From positions 1 through 8,461 of the forward strand of contig JAGWVO010000147.1 of assembly GCA_018970845.1 (NCBI GenBank): a stretch of 8,461 nucleotides of DNA, in the 5' to 3' direction. Under the pieces are notes generated by a model. The model searched no databases. It had not been told where the DNA came from and saw nothing but the letters and a program-made list of their open reading frames with translations. Origin of the DNA: Planctomycetota bacterium. GTDB lineage: Bacteria > Planctomycetota > Planctomycetia > Gemmatales > Gemmataceae. The position numbers and the translations under genes are program-made. This document shows positions 7,069 to 8,461 of this stretch, piece by piece (the stretch's first letter is position 1; each line of letters starts with the position of its first letter).

Positions 7069-7155
7069 GGAGAGGTGACAGAGTGGCCGATTGTGACGGT
7101 CTCGAAAACCGTTGTACCAGCAATGGTACCGAGGGTTCAAATCCCTCCCTCTCCG
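7069..7155 (+). tRNA. tRNA-Ser (anticodon CGA)
   Basis: All arms can be paired by hand. The acceptor stem is GGAGAGG (7069-7075) with CCTCTCC (7148-7154). The D stem is ACA/TGT (7078-7080, 7092-7094) with GG at 7085-7086. The anticodon stem is ACGGT/ACCGT around loop CTCGAAA (7101-7107), giving anticodon CGA at 7103-7105, which reads UCG serine codons. The long variable arm GTACCA-GCAA-TGGTAC (7114-7129) is the class II hallmark of tRNA-Ser. The T arm is GAGGG-TTCAAAT-CCCTC (7131-7147). The discriminator base is G7155, as expected for serine. CCA is not encoded, since CTCC follows, so it must be added after transcription. Confidence 0.97.
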
Positions 7156-7213
7156 CTCCTTGAAAATTGCAGATACAAATCCTTTGCAGCAAATGGTTTA
7201 GACAAATCACTTT

Positions 7214-7249
7214 TGCCAAATATGGCCTCTGTGCCAAAAGTGTGCCAAA
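7214..7249 (+). repeat. Three direct repeats TGCCAAA
   Basis: TGCCAAA occurs at 7214-7220, 7232-7238 and 7243-7249. The last two extend to GTGCCAAAA and are 11 bases apart, about one helical turn, so proteins bound to them would face the same side of the DNA. Placed between a tRNA and an integrase gene, they are candidates for integrase arm-type or excisionase binding sites (inference). Confidence 0.5.
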
Positions 7250-7258
7250 ACCAGAGGC
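7225..7258. repeat. Inverted repeat GCCTCTG/CAGAGGC
   Basis: GCCTCTG (7225-7231) and CAGAGGC (7252-7258) are perfect complements separated by 20 bases that contain the two closely spaced GTGCCAAAA repeats. The nesting of direct repeats within an inverted repeat suggests a protein-binding site rather than a terminator, as no T-run follows. Confidence 0.45.
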
Positions 7259-7280
7259 AATGCCCCCTCGAACCCTCCAT

Positions 7281-7330
7281 CATTGGGCCAATGGCCGCGC
7301 CGCCGGAACACCCGGCTGACCAGCGCGGCC
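7281..7330. repeat. Palindrome plus long GC hairpin after integrase stop
   Basis: CATTGG-G-CCAATG (7281-7293) is a perfect palindrome around one base. It abuts GGCCGCGC (7293-7300) paired with GCGCGGCC (7323-7330), whose loop contains a second perfect stem GCCGG-AACAC-CCGGC (7302-7316). The hairpin begins about 14 bases after the integrase stop codon and could end or stabilise its transcript, but it lacks a U-tract, so intrinsic termination is doubtful. Confidence 0.45.
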
Positions 7331-7344
7331 CCCGACCCTTCCCA

Positions 7345-8461
7345 TCAGCCGTTGCCCCTGGCTGGTCCGGTCTTGGGCAACATCTTGATGGACGACATCA
7401 GCGCGGTGGCCTCGGCATCCTTCAAGTCGAAGTAATGCGCGACCATCGCACTGTTACTGTGGCCGAGCCATTTCTGCAGCGTCAGCAGGGGCACCCCAGC
7501 GGCGGCCATGATTGAACAGAAAAAATGGCGAAACGAATGGAGCCTGCCGTCGGCAAATCCCCGTTCACCTTCCGGCGACGGAAACCTTGCCGAGAGCGGT
7601 CTGATGATCTTGCGCACGAACTGGTCCCTCAGCCGGCCGCAGTTAAGCCGTTTCCCCAGCGCGGATGGGAACACAGGCCTTGCGGGATCACGCGACATCG
7701 ACTGGAGCAGCAGCCTGAGATCCTCATGAACCGGCAACTTCCTGCCTCGCCCCGTCTTGGTCCGGCGACGACCAGCTTCATGCTTGGACCGATGCCCCTG
7801 GTCAGTCAGGCGAATCAGCGTCAAATCGTCGTTGAAATCCGACCACCGAAGGCTTGCCAACTCGCTCACGCGGAGTCCGGTATGGGCCAAGCCCACGATC
7901 GCGTTGTGCATCCATTGCTGCCCAGGCAATGACTTCGCCAGCTCCAGGATGGCCGTCACTTCGGCGGCCGAATAGCAGTGGGTATCGGTTCCCGTCGGCT
8001 TGGACATCGGATACCGGAAGGCGCATGTTGCGGGGAGATGCTTGTTCTCGACGAGATACTTTGATACTTGTTTTATCGTCGTAATATTGAAGTAGACGGA
8101 GCGTGGCTTGTACTCGTTATCCTCGAACTTCCTGCCGAACTCGTTGAGGACATTGGAATTGACCGCGTTCCAGGAACCGATCCCCTTGGCTTGGCAGAAC
8201 TCCTTGAAATGCCGAAACGCGGTGCGGTACCGCTTGCGGGTGGAGTCACGCACTCCCTTGGCCGCTTCCGGCCGGTTCAAGTGCCCCTGGTACACCTCAA
8301 GCCCCTGTTCGATCGACAACACCGCGCCGGCACCGGATGTTGCCATTCCCTCACGAGGGATCATGCCGAGGTCCATGGCTTTCCGCTTGTCGAGTTCCTT
8401 CAGGTGTCTCTGGGCCGTCTCGCGATTCCTTGTGCCGAGCGACTTGCGGCGCAAGGACACC
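7345..8461 (-). CDS. Tyrosine recombinase / phage-type integrase, partial at N-terminus
   Basis: At least 371 residues are present. A core-binding (SAM-like) domain covers about 48-140 and the catalytic domain about 160-350. All catalytic positions are visible: Arg197 in H-T-G-L-R-V-S-E-L, a likely Lys235, His308-x-x-Arg311 in L-H-S-F-R-H-F, His334 in W-L-G-H-S, and the nucleophile Tyr343 in A-H-Y-F-D-L. It should therefore be active in site-specific recombination. The frame is still open at the window edge; the GTG at 8460 is probably only an internal valine, because S-L-R-R-K-S-L-G-T-R-N resembles the end of the N-terminal arm-binding segment ('...SLGTRD...') of integrases. The gene points toward tRNA-Ser, its likely target. 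Parts are AT-rich (for example 8051-8100), unlike the neighbouring operon, consistent with transfer. Confidence 0.92.
   Translation of the reverse strand, partial: VSLRRKSLGTRNRETAQRHLKELDKRKAMDLGMIPREGMATSGAGAVLSIEQGLEVYQGHLNRPEAAKGVRDSTRKRYRTAFRHFKEFCQAKGIGSWNAVNSNVLNEFGRKFEDNEYKPRSVYFNITTIKQVSKYLVENKHLPATCAFRYPMSKPTGTDTHCYSAAEVTAILELAKSLPGQQWMHNAIVGLAHTGLRVSELASLRWSDFNDDLTLIRLTDQGHRSKHEAGRRRTKTGRGRKLPVHEDLRLLLQSMSRDPARPVFPSALGKRLNCGRLRDQFVRKIIRPLSARFPSPEGERGFADGRLHSFRHFFCSIMAAAGVPLLTLQKWLGHSNSAMVAHYFDLKDAEATALMSSIKMLPKTGPARGNG

Larger units (their letters stand above)
7156..7344. other. Repeat-bearing spacer between tRNA-Ser and integrase
   Basis: No gene is seen here. The tRNA side (to about 7250) is relatively AT-rich; the integrase side is GC-rich. 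It holds three TGCCAAA repeats, an inverted repeat, a short palindrome and a long GC hairpin, each listed separately. None has a T-run, so no intrinsic terminator can be named. The arrangement fits an attachment-site region with integrase binding sites. Confidence 0.5.
7131..8461. mobile_element. One end of a probable integrative element at tRNA-Ser
   Basis: A tyrosine recombinase gene stands about 190 bases from the 3' end of tRNA-Ser(CGA), pointing toward it, and DNA beyond the tRNA looks more AT-rich than the rest of the window. This is the standard layout when a prophage or genomic island has integrated at a tRNA 3' end. The crossover would be expected in the T arm/acceptor segment (about 7131-7155), which stays intact after insertion. 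The far boundary, the cargo and the second att copy are to the right of the window, so the nature of the element cannot be told. An old, decayed element or a stand-alone integrase remains possible. Confidence 0.55.

Noticed and set aside
6851..7237. Minus-strand frame of 128 codons containing E-G-F-E-P-S-V-P
   Set aside because: This peptide is the known false translation of the antisense strand of a tRNA; here it crosses tRNA-Ser.
7156..7344. Intrinsic terminator for tRNA-Ser or the integrase gene
   Set aside because: Hairpins are present but none is followed by a T-run on the relevant strand.
8458..8460. GTG as the true start of the integrase
   Set aside because: It is at the very window edge, no upstream ribosome site can be seen, and the sequence resembles the interior of an integrase N-terminal segment.

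Overview
The window is GC-rich and reads as the chromosome of a free-living bacterium, most likely a planctomycete or a related phylum. This is an inference from the DUF1501 protein, the DUF3050 protein and the MoxR/DUF58/transglutaminase trio in one place; no phylogenetic marker is present, so the assignment is tentative. At the right end the composition becomes visibly more AT-rich, where a phage-type integrase sits beside a serine tRNA.

Positions 1-6177 are one tight minus-strand gene string, transcribed right to left: MoxR-type AAA+ ATPase, DUF58 protein, membrane transglutaminase (TgpA/DUF3488 type), a short DUF1501 protein with a twin-arginine signal, a thioredoxin-TPR protein of the YbbN/CnoX type, and the first 21 codons of a probable lipoprotein that leaves the window. 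Gaps are 22, -4, 28, -1 and 43 bases, so the genes look like a single operon with two translationally coupled junctions. The first three form the widespread but poorly understood MoxR-DUF58-transglutaminase module, thought to act on cell-surface or periplasmic proteins. The next three add an exported protein, a redox/holdase chaperone and a lipoprotein, which fits an envelope protein-maturation or quality-control theme.

A 92-base divergent spacer (6178-6269) separates this operon from a plus-strand DUF3050 gene (6270-7052). It has a good -10-like box for the minus operon and a small hairpin in the leader of the DUF3050 gene.

From 7069 to 7155 lies tRNA-Ser(CGA), complete in cloverleaf and with its long variable arm. 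About 190 bases further on, in convergent orientation, a tyrosine recombinase runs off the right edge. The spacer between them is relatively AT-rich on its tRNA side and holds three copies of TGCCAAA, an enclosing inverted repeat, a palindrome and a long GC hairpin. This is the usual layout of one end of an integrative element inserted at a tRNA 3' end. The cargo and the other att site are outside the window.

I found no CRISPR array, transposase, rRNA or convincing intrinsic terminator. No clearly new system can be claimed. The best leads are the extended envelope operon, the compact DUF1501 protein, the possible di-metal site in the DUF3050 protein and the repeat-rich integration junction.
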